From the NCBI RefSeq assembly GCF_958295425.1, contig NC_081154.1, positions 7,573,341 to 7,637,340 of the forward strand: a stretch of 64,000 nucleotides of DNA, written 5' to 3'. Source of the DNA: Solea solea (lineage: Eukaryota; Chordata; Actinopteri; Pleuronectiformes; Soleidae). A program made the position numbers and the translations under genes. The notes beneath the pieces are model-generated. The model searched no databases. It was not told the DNA's origin and saw nothing but the letters and a program-made list of their open reading frames with translations. Each line of letters starts with the position of its first letter. The first letter of the stretch is position 1. Positions 50,935 to 61,255 of the stretch are shown in pieces.

Positions 50935-53628
50935 CGTGCGTGCGCACAGTTGTGTGTAAAATAGAATCGAAACACAATGTGCTACTACTGCTTAATCCTC
51001 CACATGAGGGTCACGGGGGGGGAGCTGGTGCCAATCCCAGCTGACATAGGCGGGGTACACCCTGGACAGGAGGCCAGTCCATCACAAGGCCACAATGTGA
51101 CTCATGTGTTTCTTCAGGTGACAAAAAATACAGCATCTGTCCTGTAACCAAGCAAACAGCGGAAGAAAGCCGACGTTAAATTAAAGCTGGCTCCTTGTAA
51201 GGATCAAATCCTCTGGCAACATCAGCCCTTGCCTGCTTGATTAGTGCGGTATCAGTTATCACAGCAGTGACTCGAGTATCACTCTGAGCAGCTCTTGTTT
51301 TGGGTGCTGCGGTAACGTGGAGCCGTGTGAGTGTGTGTGTGAATGTGTGTGTGGATGAGAGCCAGAGGGAGATTGGGGGAGAGAAAGATGGAGAGAGTGA
51401 TAGAGTGGGATAGAGAGTGCTCCTGGTCATGAAGTGCAGGCAGGTGGGCGCACAGCCAGGAGCCGGTTTATGTGTCCCTCAGTAGCAGAACATGAGCGTT
51501 GTGTTGGACCGTGCGGGCTGCCAGGTCGGCATGCTGCATTATTTAGCAGACATGAGTGGGCAAAAAAAAAAAAAAGGCAGAGTATGAGGCGGCAAACACA
51601 GACAGACTGCAGAAGGATCTGCTGAGCTGTTAGCTAAGAGAAAACTGTGAGGATTTACTCACATTTACCTCCATCTGCCCTCTCTGTGGACAGCAGGAGA
51701 GAACACTGGATAATGTGTGTTGGTTTGGAGAGAGTTATGGAGAAATAAAAAGTAATCGTCCTGCACAAAGCAGAGACGGACACTTTTGTATGTTTGAGCC
51801 TGAAACTGATGTCACAACGAGATTCCCCCACACAGACAGCAGCCAAGTGAGCTGTCCTGTCACACAAGCACGAGTGATGTAGATACAGCGAATAGATGGA
51901 TGGACGTGTTTTTTTTAAAATCCAATTCTGTGTGCGTACACTGCCCCCTGGTGAGAAGAGGTGGAGTAAAAAAGACAGTGAACACATCTCTTCCATCATC
52001 GTTAGCGTGCGTCTCAGATCTAAGACGTCACCTAGATTCAAGAACTACACAATTAATCATGAAGCACAGTGAGAGAGAATTAAAAATTATATCAGTCGTG
52101 TTCATACCGAGTGCCTGCTGTGATCTGATGTTTTTGTTTTTTTGTTGTTTTTTTTAGGTGTGTGCAGAGAAAAGCCGCTTCGAGAAGCTCATGGAGTTTT
52201 TCCGCACTGAAGACAGCAACATTGACTTCATGGTGAAGTTGAATACTTTTCATTTTAATTGTAATTGTAAAATAAAGGATTGGTTGGAATTGTATTATAT
52301 TTATATCATAACTATAGAACAAAGCCGCTTTGTATAAAATTACAGTGTGGACCAGAACAATAGGAATAATTAATCACTTAAACCCCAGAAAATGGCAGTC
52401 GTCCTGTTTAATTAAAAGGCCTGTGTGCAATTATGTAAATTTGAATTTGAGTACAGGGAATTTTGTGACAGCACAATGTTTTTGTTGAAATTTAAAGTGT
52501 ATTTTTTTTTCAACCCTCAAGATTATGACGTGTGACAGGAAGGATAAAAGGATATTATATTATATTATATTATATTATATCATATTATATTATATTATAT
52601 TATATTATATTATATTATATTATATTGGCTGATTAGATGCTGGTCAGGTAACAGTTTAATTATACCATGAAACACGTGCAACAACATCATCATATGTCTC
52701 GTGTCATCAGAGCAGCAGTCACAAATCGAAAGACACTCCATTACACTTCTGTCATTTGACTAATAATTGAAATAAGCGGTTTTCTAACAGTACAAATGTA
52801 TCCTGAATGAAGCATTTCCATTGTCTGTCCATCAGGTGGCTTGCATGCAGTTCATCAACATTGTGGTCCACTCAGTGGAAAACATGAACTTCAGAGTTCA
52901 CCTTCAGTACGAGTTCACCAGACACGGACTGGACGACTACCTGGAGGCAAGTTTGACCTTTTTGAAATGACACGGTTTGTGTTCATTCGTCAAATCTCAC
53001 ATTTGTTGTTGTGTGTGTGCAGAGGCTGAAGTTCACCGAGAGTGACAGGCTGCTGGTGCAGATCCAGGCCTACCTGGATAACGTGTTTGATGTGGGAACT
53101 CTGCTGGAGGACGCGGAGACCAAGACCACTCTGCTGGAGCACATGGAGGAGCTGCAGGAACAGAACACACAGGTGCTTTCAGGGAGGGTTGAATCTTGAA
53201 TGGATAAATCTGACCTGAAGGTGGCAGCTCACACTCACCTTCTGTCCAAGCTGCCAAATCCAGGTGTACAAAGCATGTAGAGACTGGAAGATTTAGTTTT
53301 TTTTTAGGATTAATGGTATGAAGACTTTAATTAGCAAAAAGAAAATCATTAAAAAAATGCTAGAACTTTATCATTTTGGGTTATTGAGTGTAGATTGTTG
53401 GGCAAAAATGTCAAATGTCAAACACCCACAAATATCTGTTCATACATTATTCAGCACAGATGTACTGCAATCCCTCTCAGTGCATATGAAGATAATAATG
53501 ATCTGCTACTTAAACTTGTGTCACAGTTGAGCAGCAGGCTTCAGGAGAGTGACAGGGAAGCGATGGAGAAAGTCTCAGAGTTGGAGAAAAAGCTCATTCA
53601 AACCACCAAAGAAGTGGAGCTCCTGAAG
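37239..53628 (+). CDS. fmnl1: fmnl1 exons 1-13: GTPase-binding domain, FH3 and dimerisation region
   Basis: Exons: 1, 37239-37397; 2, 44605-44688; 3, 45139-45222; 4, 46250-46323; 5, 46442-46525; 6, 46930-47073; 7, 49008-49095; 8, 49323-49399; 9, 49487-49580; 10, 52158-52232; 11, 52836-52946; 12, 53023-53172; 13, 53527-53628. They encode residues 1-442. Diagnostic segments: [19 protein letters not shown] (exon 2), [14 protein letters not shown] (4), [20 protein letters not shown] (5), [20 protein letters not shown] (7), [18 protein letters not shown] (9), [20 protein letters not shown] (11), [20 protein letters not shown] (12). This half binds the GTPase and the C-terminal DAD to hold the formin inactive. 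Exon 6 (YDTDSLDN..., Ser-rich) is the least conserved part. A ten-residue insert present in human FMNL1 between the equivalents of exons 3 and 4 was not found. Confidence 0.88.
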
Positions 53629-56600
53629 GTAATGTGCACTAGTCTCCTTTCTGTGTTTCCTTAAAGGAAAAACACCGAATATCACAACCTGTATATTCTA
53701 TTTTCATATTGTTGTATCTGTTTGTGATTGAATATTAAAATGAACCAAACACACTGGTTTCCCATTTTCCCTCTATAATGAATAGAAACTAGACATTTTT
53801 TCCTAAAAACTCCTGCACTGTTCTCATGATGACCTCACATCACTGACTCTCCAGAATCAGTGTCAGACAGCTCCAAAAGTCATTCATCAGTAGTAACTGT
53901 ACTTGAAGTGTTTCCCCAGATGTTTCACCACTTATCTAAGAGGCTTCCTCACTTCTCTTGACTCTCGTGTACAATGACTTATGTATGTCTTACAGGAGAG
54001 TCTCCGGGAATCGTGCGCTCAGGCGACTCTGCTGCAGCAGCGCGAACAAGAGCGCGAGACAGAGCGCGAAAGCGAACGGGAGCGCGAGAGAGACAAGGAC
54101 CAATCCACCCAGGCCTTGAGGGAGCTGGAGGCCAAAGTTCAAGCCCTGGTTGAGCAGGGGGTTGTTCGAATGGAGCGCTCCCCATCGGGACACCTGGAGA
54201 TTCAGGTGGTTCCTGTCATCCAGCACGTGATACAGAAAGGTCAGAGCTGGTTTAATAATAAGAAACAACAGAGGCCAAAAATGCATTACCTGTGAGCACT
54301 AATGAGGTTGTCCTTGAGGAACTCGTTCAAATAATAACATATTCACTTTGAATTCAACCAACTCACTTGAAAGAGGGAACAGTCAATTTAAATCCAATGG
54401 AAAAAGAAAGGTTAACTTCTATAAAAATGCCAGTCATCTAGGTCGTGCCTTTTTTTTTGGTCACAGGCGCACATTAAAATGTTGAATATACATTAAAAGC
54501 CACATTTAATTAAAGTAAGCTCTTGAGAAAGATGATAAAATGAATTTGTTCATTCATATTATTGATTGCTTGAAGGTTGTGAGGGGGCAGTTGGAGCTCA
54601 CACAGTCATGCTCACTCACATTTACATCAAATTGGTCTTTGGACTGTGGAGTACTCATACAGGTTCCTAGTCAAGCTGAGACTTGGTTCCCCTTGCTGTG
54701 AGTGTAAACAAAATATGATTTATGGAATAAATTGTGCCCAGAATGTCAATGTAGCTCTCCTCAGTTGACCTCGAACCAACACAGCCAATAAAATATAGTG
54801 ACTTGACTAATTACTCACACCATCAAAAAAATTCACATTTCCAAGAAGACTTTTTATTTCCTAAACCTTGGATAAAGCAGTGATTTCAGTCAGACAGCAG
54901 CTGCAACACAAGATCATTTCACCCTGAAAGTATTGGATTTGTTTTTTAAGGGTTCTTTAATGAATGTTCAGAGATGGATCAACACATTTGAAAGGGAAGA
55001 CTAACGTCACTGTTGTTTCCTAAAGCCACAGCCGAAGACGAAGCAGGAACGGGAAATGACAGCACTCCCACCTCCTCGGACTCTCCGCTTTCCCTTTCTG
55101 AAGATTCTCTGCAGTCAGTAGTGACACAAGCTCCTCCTCCTCCTCCTCCTCCTCCTCCTCCTCCGCCACCGCCGCCGCCACCACCTCCGCCTCCACCGCC
55201 ACCGCCACTAGTCTCAACTACAGCTCCTCCTCCTCCACCTGTTGCTCCACCACCTCCTCTGCTGCCTCCTGGAGGCGGAGCCGATGGGAGCTCGGGTGGG
55301 TCTCCATGTGATTATCCATGTATCCGTCTGTCTCTCTGTTATCGTGTCATTTTGCTTCTTACGTGGCCAATAATTCATCATCTGGAACGATTTTTCTAGG
55401 CTGTAAAAAAAAGAAGCCAGTTCAGACCAAATACCGCATGCCTCTGTTCAACTGGCAGGCCCTCAAGTCTAACCAGGTGGCAGGAACCGTCTTCACCGAA
55501 CTGGATGATGAGCACGTGTTAGAGGTTTGAACAATAATTCCTGTTTCCAGTCCTTTCCATCTCTGTTCACTCTGTTTTGAGAGGGTGATGCTGATGTGGC
55601 GTACTGTCATTCATATGATTCATTTCTTGTTAAATCCACTGTGCGTATCCTAATTGCGTCTCTTCTGTCAGGAGCTAAACATGGCTAACTTTGAGGAGCA
55701 GTTCAAGACCAAAGCCCAGTCCACACCTGTAGATGTGGGGACCATCAAGATGAAACTGGTCCACAAGACCCCCAGTAAAGTGTCTTTAATGGAGCCCAAC
55801 CGGGCAAAAAACCTGGCTATTACGCTGCGCAAGGAAGGAATGGCTGCGTCTGACATCTGCCATGCCATCGAGACGTGAGTAGAAAACCTAAAGAACATTC
55901 TGCCTGTTCCAATGTCTGTTAGATTGAAACTATTGACTGAAAACACAGACAAAGCACCCGCGTAAAAGTTTTAGAGGTGAATTCAACCGCTGAAAAAAAA
56001 TGAGGTCGCTCAGCTGTTTAATTAGAAAGATTCTTATCCGTGTGTTACAGATACCACCATGGTACTAAGTATAGCAGAGGTCTGAAACTCACGTAATATC
56101 AAGTTATAATCAAGTCTGTAGGTTTTTGAATCATAAATATGTTTCTGTTGTCAACTTTACATTTTCCATGTCAACAAAGACACTTTTATTCTGTGAAATA
56201 TTGGCACAAATTATCGTTAAAGAATATCGTGATGTCATTTTCAACTCAAATCACCCACCCTGAACGCTTGCCTTTTCCCAAAAAGTTGAACTTGTTTTCA
56301 CTTGACAGGAGTAGACGCTCAGTGGCCCCCAGATTATTTGGGATTGAGACCCCTGAACGGCTTGTAGGAAGCGCAATATTTTTAAAGCCAGAATGTGTGG
56401 TAAAATTAGCATTTTAGATTTAATATAGTACACAAAAATATTCTACAGCCTGAAGAAAACATCTTCGTTTCCCATAGTTCTGTACAAATATGACACAGTT
56501 ATCCTTTTAATATGTTATTCAAATGAAAATGAGAATAATGACGTAAAGTTCCATTCCCTCTGATATCGTGATTCATATCGTGATATTTAATAAAAAATAA

Positions 56601-59600
56601 TCGCAATTACATATTTTTTTTAAATCATTTATCAGCCCTACCCTGAAGTAAACAGATGATGGAGGATAAATGAATCAGACAACTTTACTTCTGTTGGTGT
56701 CAGTGAAGCGCCCACACTGCCCCCTGCTGGCGACATCTAGACGGCGACAAGTAGATAGTGAAATAATGAATCATGAAAATAAGTCAATTCTCCATCATAG
56801 ACTTATTTAAAGTGTTAATAATACTTCTAAAAATAAAATACATCACATCAGTAGTGGCTATCACACCTACACTGCTGGTGTTTACACACAAACCCTCGCT
56901 CTGAGAGTTTTCAGGTGAAGAAAGCGGCATACAAATAACGTTACATTATCTTTGCTCACAGGGAGAATAAAAATCACCAACACTTTCCCACTGCAGCTTT
57001 AAATAATGTGGGAAAAATCCTAATATGTTGTGTCTCCTGCAAAAAACAGTAAGACACATTAAAAGTGGAATCCTCCCCTGCAGGTACAACCAGAAAGCTC
57101 TGAGCCTGGACTTCCTGGAGCTCTTGGAGCGCTTCATCCCCACGGAGTACGAGATGAAGCTCATCCACAGCTACGAGTGTGAGGGCAGGCCCCTGGATGA
57201 GCTCAGCGAGGAGGACCGCTTCATGGTTCACTTCAGCAAGATCCCGCGGCTTTCTCAGCACATCAGCACGCTCACCTTCATGGGCAATTTCCACGAGAGC
57301 GTCCGGCTGATCCAGCCTGTGAGTTCCCCTGTGGAGTGTGTGAGGTTATGCGGGGTTATGTTACATGGGCCGCGTGTCAGGAAAGAAAAGTTAAGTAGAA
57401 GTTGGACTGAGTTCCCTGAACACCCACCCTGTAGTCTGCTTTACTTCTTCTACACGGGATAATCAGCGTTTTCTGTACGTATTTGAACTAAACTCTCACT
57501 GTGTTACTGTGATACTGAAGGGAAACATAAGCTTTAGACAACTATTTGTGCTGAAAACCATAAATAACAAAAAGTCTTGTTCAATTTAAAGATTCCATAA
57601 TGTTTCTATAGAGTTATGGTTTAAAGGAGTGTACGTTTATGATATTAAGGGGCTCTGCGTTTAAAATTCCTTTTGCCAACAAGGAATACAATAACTAACT
57701 GTCTGTTTTTACTGTAGACCATCTGTTTTCTATTTAGGGGAAATATCTCTTCCCTAGTTTAGTTTAAGTTTTAATTTTATTGGTTTGTTTTGACAGGGAT
57801 GGTGCACATTAATATACATTGCCATAGCTGGCAAAATAACTTGTATACACAGTATATAAAAGCTTATTTTTCTTCTCTAGCTGCTGAATATATGAGACCA
57901 ATTAACTGTTTACAACAAAGAATGTTAAAGTTCCTAATAAACACTGGACTTCATGACAAATATTGAGTAAAACTAAATAAAAAAACACAAAGACGCCCTG
58001 ATGTAAAAGAAAATTCAGTGCAAATTACACTTAAAAACTATTAGTCTCTGTCCAAGATGATTAAAAACAAAAGTTTCATGTCAACTTTATTCTTTCAGCA
58101 ACTCGATGCCATCATTGCAGTGTCGATGTCGATCAAATCCTCTGGCAAACTAAAGAAAATCCTTGAGGTAAAGTTGCTTTTTTTTGTATTGTGTTTTATT
58201 AATAACAAAATGGTGCAGAAAAGTAAATGTCACATTATTTGTTTCTTCTGTGACGTGAAGATCATCTTGGCGTTCGGAAACTACATGAACAGCGGCAAGC
58301 GCGGGGCGGCGTACGGTTTCCGCCTGCAGAGTTTGGATTTGGTGAGCGACATACAACCATGCAACATTTCCATGGACATTTCAGTGTTTGACTGTTCGCG
58401 TTGCATTTCCCTCAGCTGTTAGACACCAAATCTACAGACCGCAAACAGACGCTGCTGCACTTCATCGTCAGCGTCATCCGGGACAAATACCCAGACATCC
58501 AGTCCTTCTACACGGAGCTGCACTTCCTGGACAAGGCGTCGATGAGTATGTCATTTCTTTGTCGGAAAGGACTTAAACATGCTTTACGCGCTAATCCAAC
58601 AGACTAATTGATTAACGAAATAATTATTTCAGCCCTAAATAGGAGAGCCAAATGTCATATTTAATAAGAAGACTTTCCCTTTGTGCGGCTTATGTTTTCC
58701 TCTGACCCTGAAACCACAGTGTGACCTTTCACTCGGCTTAAATGCCATATAATATAATTACCACGCTACACTTGCAGTGATAGGAATGTTAATTTGAAGC
58801 CTCTGACCGGCCTTTTGATGAAAACGACGCCTTTGCTTTGCCTCGCAGTCTCTCTGGACAGCATCCTGCAGGACGTGCGGGCGCTGGAGAGAGGCATGGA
58901 GGTGACCAAGAGGGAGTTCTCTGTGGAGCAGGAGAATCCCGTGCTGCAGACGTTTGTCAGCGGGAACACGGAGCTGCTCAACTCGCTTGCAGCTGATGGG
59001 AAAACAGCGCAGGTCAAACTTGAATGAAGCGCTGTGTTAACGGTGTTGTGTGTAATTATTTTGGGGTGAATTGAAGAGCTGAAGTGGATTCTCCGTTTAA
59101 TTCTTGTACAGGATGTGTATAACTCGGCTGTGGAGTACTTTGGAGAGAACTCTAAAACGACGCCTCCCTCCATTTTCTTCCCCGTTTTTGTCAGATTCAT
59201 CAAAGCGTACAAGGTCAGATTATTGGATTTTCAACGCCGTTCCTGCACAAACCAGAGCTGATGACGTGCTTATTATTTGACCTTCTGGTGTTGTATCTCT
59301 CACAGCAAGCCGAGCTGGAGAACGAGCAGAGGAGGAAACAACACGTCCTGAACTGTGAAGCTCCAACGTCTCCACCTAAGCATAAAGTCATAGAAAACCA
59401 GGTACCGTCTCAGTTCCACGCGAGAAGGTGACATTAGAGTAATAAGTTTACCATTTTCCTGGGTTTTCTCTTCCTAGTTAGCACAACCTTATGATTTAAG
59501 TATCAATAAAAGAGGGTGAAGTTGAAACAAGTGTCTGAGCGACTGGATTTTTATAAAAGATGGTGCTGGGTGTTGGATGTTGGGTGTTTCAGGTGTCCAT

Positions 59601-60010
59601 GGTGCCCAAACTGCCGCAGATGGACTTGATAGCGGAGCTGAAGAGGAGGCAGGTGTCTCCTCTGGTGAGGGAGGGGAAGGACGGAGCCATTGAGGACATC
59701 ATCACAGGTACAGAACTACCCGAAGCCTGGTTGATTTGCACTATTTAAACACTGAGCACATATTGCACTTGACTGCATCTTCCTCCTTTTCTTCAAAAAA
59801 GTCTTATTTCTTATTTCACTCTTTTTTTCTTCCTGGCTTCTTCTTCTTCTTCTTCTTCTCTGTGTCTGCGGCGCCTCCAGCTTTAAAATCCGTGCCCTTC
59901 ACGGCTCGCTCTGCCAAACGCTCCTCTCGCCTCTTCTGTGACTCTGTCTTCAGTGACGAGGTGACTCCCGGGGCCTCATCCGGTGTATGGTACAGATTGT
60001 AGGGCATTAT

Positions 60011-60043
<33 letters not shown>

Positions 60044-60587
60044 GGAGGAAGCTCGTCATCTGCATGGTTATTATCATATTACAGACTTTCACTGTATTAT
60101 CAATTCCAGCACAAGAAAACAAAACACCTTAGATGTCACGTCATAAACCCGGAAACTCAACCACATACATACATATACACACATTTAATAGTCGCAGCTA
60201 ATTAGGAAGTCGTTACTGATTGGACAGGAAGTCAAATGGGCTCATAAACTGTCATAATCTGCCAATATCCTCAGTGCTGTTTACTGAAACTGTCTGATGC
60301 TTTTAGAAGTGAATTATAGATGTGAACGCTGCAAAAGCCTTATGACTGGATCCACTGCTGTGGTTGAGGTTTGGTAAAGTTCAGGCCCAAAAAGTTGACT
60401 AAAAGTATTGCCTTCATTATTATTCCTTTCTCTCAGGTAGATTGTTGATGTGTTTTCTTCTTTTTTCTTGTCGTCCTTCGCGTCAGATTTGAGGAATCAG
60501 CCGTACAGGAGGGCAGACGGAGTTCGGCGCAGCGCCAAGTGGAAGCCGGGACAACAGCTGCACGTGTCCTCAGACATTTCTCTCTGA
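37239..60587 (+). CDS. fmnl1: formin-like protein 1, complete spliced gene model
   Basis: Diaphanous-related formin: nucleates and elongates unbranched actin filaments under Rho-family GTPase control, at the cortex and membrane. Start MGNAAGS fits FMNL1, with Gly2 as N-myristoylation site and A at -3, G at +4. Twenty-five shared coding exons plus a terminal exon give 1086 residues (exon 26b) or 1093 (26a, stop at 60002); human FMNL1 is about 1100. All exon phases close in frame. Order: GTPase-binding/FH3 region (about 20-408), coiled coil (about 390-500), FH1 polyproline (about 550-600), FH2 (about 614-1015), DAD (about 1025-1053). FMNL1 is preferred over FMNL2/3 from the N-terminus, the [12 protein letters not shown] segment and the exon 25-26 sequence. 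Intron 1 is 7.2 kb and holds transposons; intron 9 is 2.6 kb. All introns read GT-AG except intron 11 (GC-AG). Confidence 0.9.
39690..40300 (+). repeat. three diverged copies of a CTAGTAGTCCTCA-type repeat in fmnl1 intron 1
   Basis: Similar segments of about 100-220 bases start near 39700, 39855 and 40110. Shared phrases are AGTCCTCATGGAGA, CCTTGTCC, TTTCTGAGGAACTGGT and GAATTGTGGTTAGGTTAA. A related piece occurs at about 9895-10035. Family not identified. Confidence 0.6.
42164..42648. mobile_element. hAT-type element with 8-base target-site duplication
   Basis: The ends TAGGGATGGG and CCCATCCCTA are perfect inverted repeats, flanked on both sides by CTTTTAGT (42156-42163 and 42649-42656). 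An 8-base duplication is the hAT signature. Hexamer GGTATC-type arrays lie just inside both ends. The 485-base element has no transposase and contains a SINE (42384-42560), so the original element was about 310 bases. Confidence 0.8.
42384..42560 (+). mobile_element. tRNA-derived SINE (family 1) inside the hAT element
   Basis: Begins CAGCCCATGGCCAAGTGG (A box), continues GGCTTGTAACCAGAGGGTTG with a decayed B box, and ends CCTAGGGGATTAATAAG. Same structure as the minus-strand copy at 2141-2354. Confidence 0.65.
43182..43214. repeat. (GT)n microsatellite in fmnl1 intron 1
   Basis: GT run of about 33 bases passing into GCGTGGGTGGGTG. Confidence 0.9.
47596..47618. repeat. poly-C run of 23 in fmnl1 intron 6
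   Basis: Twenty-three consecutive C residues between TTTCT and GCCTGG. Length is likely to vary, both in nature and in sequencing. Confidence 0.85.
47803..47910 (-). mobile_element. SINE family 1 fragment
   Basis: GGGCAGTGGGCAGC, GGGATTTGGTACTTTGC and GGGGCACCCTGGCCC parallel the minus-strand copy at 2195-2300. Confidence 0.45.
48108..48420 (+). mobile_element. SINE family 3, near full-length
   Basis: The tRNA-like head CACGGTTGGCGTAGTGGTTA is followed by TTTCCTCCCACAGTCCAAAA, GACACTCTAAATTGACCGTA, CCCTGTGATGGACTGGCGTC, CCAGGGTGTGCCCCGCC and AGCTGGGATTGGCATCAGCG. This is the most complete of at least five copies in the window. It lies in fmnl1 intron 6. Confidence 0.7.
50890..50945. repeat. 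(GT)n microsatellite in fmnl1 intron 9
   Basis: GT run of about 35 bases followed by GCGT repeats. Confidence 0.9.
50994..51095 (-). mobile_element. SINE family 3, 3' fragment
   Basis: The minus strand reads GCCTCCTGTCCAGGGTGTACC, shortened here to CCTGTCCAGGGTGTACC, then CAGCTGGGATTGGCACC and CATGTGGAGGATTAAG, the tail of family 3. Confidence 0.6.
51938..51955 (-). promoter_or_regulatory. CTCF-like motif in fmnl1 intron 9
   Basis: ACACTGCCCCCTGGTGAG resembles the core CTCF consensus (read on the minus strand as CACCAGGGGGCAG). A second resembling site, CACTGCCCCCTGCTGGCG, lies at 56715-56732 in intron 17. Motif matches only. Confidence 0.35.
52552..52626. repeat. (ATTAT)n pentanucleotide repeat in fmnl1 intron 10
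   Basis: About fifteen ATTAT units with one CATAT interruption. Confidence 0.9.
52947..53022 (+). other. fmnl1: GC-AG intron (fmnl1 intron 11)
   Basis: Exon 11 must end at CTGGAG (Leu-Glu) and exon 12 begin at AGGCTGAAG (Arg-Leu-Lys) to keep the family sequence [12 protein letters not shown]. The donor therefore reads GAG/GCAAGT and the acceptor TGTGCAG. No GT donor nearby preserves the frame. GAG/GCAAGT is the strong consensus context typical of GC-AG introns. The intron is only 76 bases. Confidence 0.85.
53996..54239 (+). CDS. fmnl1: fmnl1 exon 14: charged coiled-coil linker
   Basis: Encodes about residues 443-523. It starts [20 protein letters not shown] and passes through an Arg/Glu alternating tract of about 20 residues into [20 protein letters not shown], then [17 protein letters not shown]. 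The [12 protein letters not shown] part corresponds to the conserved pre-FH1 helix of FMNL1. The Arg/Glu tract would favour a long charged helix and looks like a lineage-specific expansion. The donor leaves a single G that pairs with CC of exon 15 (Ala). Confidence 0.85.
55026..55295 (+). CDS. fmnl1: fmnl1 exon 15: FH1 polyproline domain
   Basis: Encodes about residues 524-613. After a Ser/Thr/Glu-rich lead ([18 protein letters not shown]) comes a run of about 25 consecutive prolines (CCT, CCG and CCA codons), then shorter runs [21 protein letters not shown]1 binds profilin-actin and SH3/WW domains. The CCT triplet run is also a trinucleotide repeat, so the run length may differ between alleles. 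Confidence 0.9.
55400..59401 (+). CDS. fmnl1: fmnl1 exons 16-24: FH2 actin-assembly domain
   Basis: Exons: 16, 55400-55524; 17, 55672-55874; 18, 57084-57318; 19, 58099-58167; 20, 58261-58341; 21, 58416-58545; 22, 58849-59012; 23, 59112-59213; 24, 59306-59401. They encode about residues 614-1015. The FH2 domain forms the ring-shaped dimer that caps and elongates barbed ends. Segments: [19 protein letters not shown] (lasso start), [83 protein letters not shown] (the FH2 signature), [35 protein letters not shown] and [17 protein letters not shown]. No broken or missing core motif was seen. Confidence 0.92.
59593..59707 (+). CDS. fmnl1: fmnl1 exon 25: diaphanous autoregulatory domain
   Basis: Encodes about residues 1016-1053, with [13 protein letters not shown] matching the DAD core (hydrophobic residues followed by a basic patch) and [12 protein letters not shown] following it. 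DAD binds the N-terminal FH3 region to autoinhibit the formin. The exon ends after a single G, which can pair with CT (exon 26a, Ala) or AT (exon 26b, Asp). Confidence 0.9.
59881..60002 (+). CDS. fmnl1: fmnl1 alternative terminal exon 26a
   Basis: After a pyrimidine-rich acceptor ending CGCCTCCAG, the frame continues [20 protein letters not shown] and ends 39 residues into the exon at [16 protein letters not shown] is the known alternative C-terminus of FMNL family proteins (remembered from human FMNL1-3 isoforms). The last 14 or so residues after the SDEV sequence have no recalled counterpart. A GAG/GTGACT donor at 59960 could instead splice this exon to 26b; that join would read ATT TGA and stop at once. 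Confidence 0.8.
60011..60043. repeat. (GAT)n trinucleotide repeat
   Basis: About ten GAT units starting nine bases after the stop codon of exon 26a. Confidence 0.9.
60487..60587 (+). CDS. fmnl1: fmnl1 alternative terminal exon 26b
   Basis: After the acceptor TTCGCGTCAG the frame joined to exon 25 reads [19 protein letters not shown], then [14 protein letters not shown] and TGA: 32 residues. LRNQPY.RAD..RRSA and the SSD.SL end match the remembered human FMNL1 C-terminus (LRNQPYIRADTGRRSARR... SDLSL). The exon is therefore a genuine alternative to 26a rather than UTR. Confidence 0.85.
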
Positions 60588-61255
60588 GAACAAACACCGT
60601 AGACCCAGATGCCGGCACAAGCACAAGAGCTCGGATGTTTCAGTCACCGTGGCGACATTCTTATGCATGTTTGAGAATACAGGCGTTTACAAAAGAGGAA
60701 AAACAACAACAACACAACACCTGCAGCTTAAAAACACACGCTGACGAAAAAAAGTTTGGATGAAACTCTTCGGTCTAAACTGAAAACAATAAGCTTAATG
60801 TAATGATTATATGAATGAATGAATATTAGCTGCTCTTAATGCTAATGACACTGGATGTCATGTGAGCTGATTAAGGCAATTCCATGGAAGAATGAGCCAT
60901 TGAGCTGAGATGTTACACGAGTGCTTCATTAACGCAGCTCAGAAATCACAGCCCTCAGAAACTTTGACACACGGACCACTCATGAATCATTTTCATCGTT
61001 TTTTGTTTTTTTTTATTCCTTTTTTAAATGTTCTAGACATGATTTTTTAATTGGTTTTAATTTGAATAAAATATTAATTTTCAGTGCCGCCATCCATCTT
61101 TTTTCTGTTCCCACAGTATAGAGCTCGCTACGAAATTAAGCTGAAGATTTGTAATATATTTAGATTATTTTTAATACTGAAGTGAAAGAATGATGATGAA
61201 CTTCTACTTTTGCTTTGGCATTTCAACAAATAAAAGAATTTTATACCTTTATACC
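60588..61255 (+). other. fmnl1: fmnl1 3' untranslated region with two polyadenylation signals
   Basis: AATAAA occurs at 61065-61070 and 61229-61234. The second is followed by a GT/T-rich stretch (GTGTTGTGCTTTTTTTGG) about 25 bases later, the expected downstream element, so the transcript probably ends near 61250. Confidence 0.6.
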
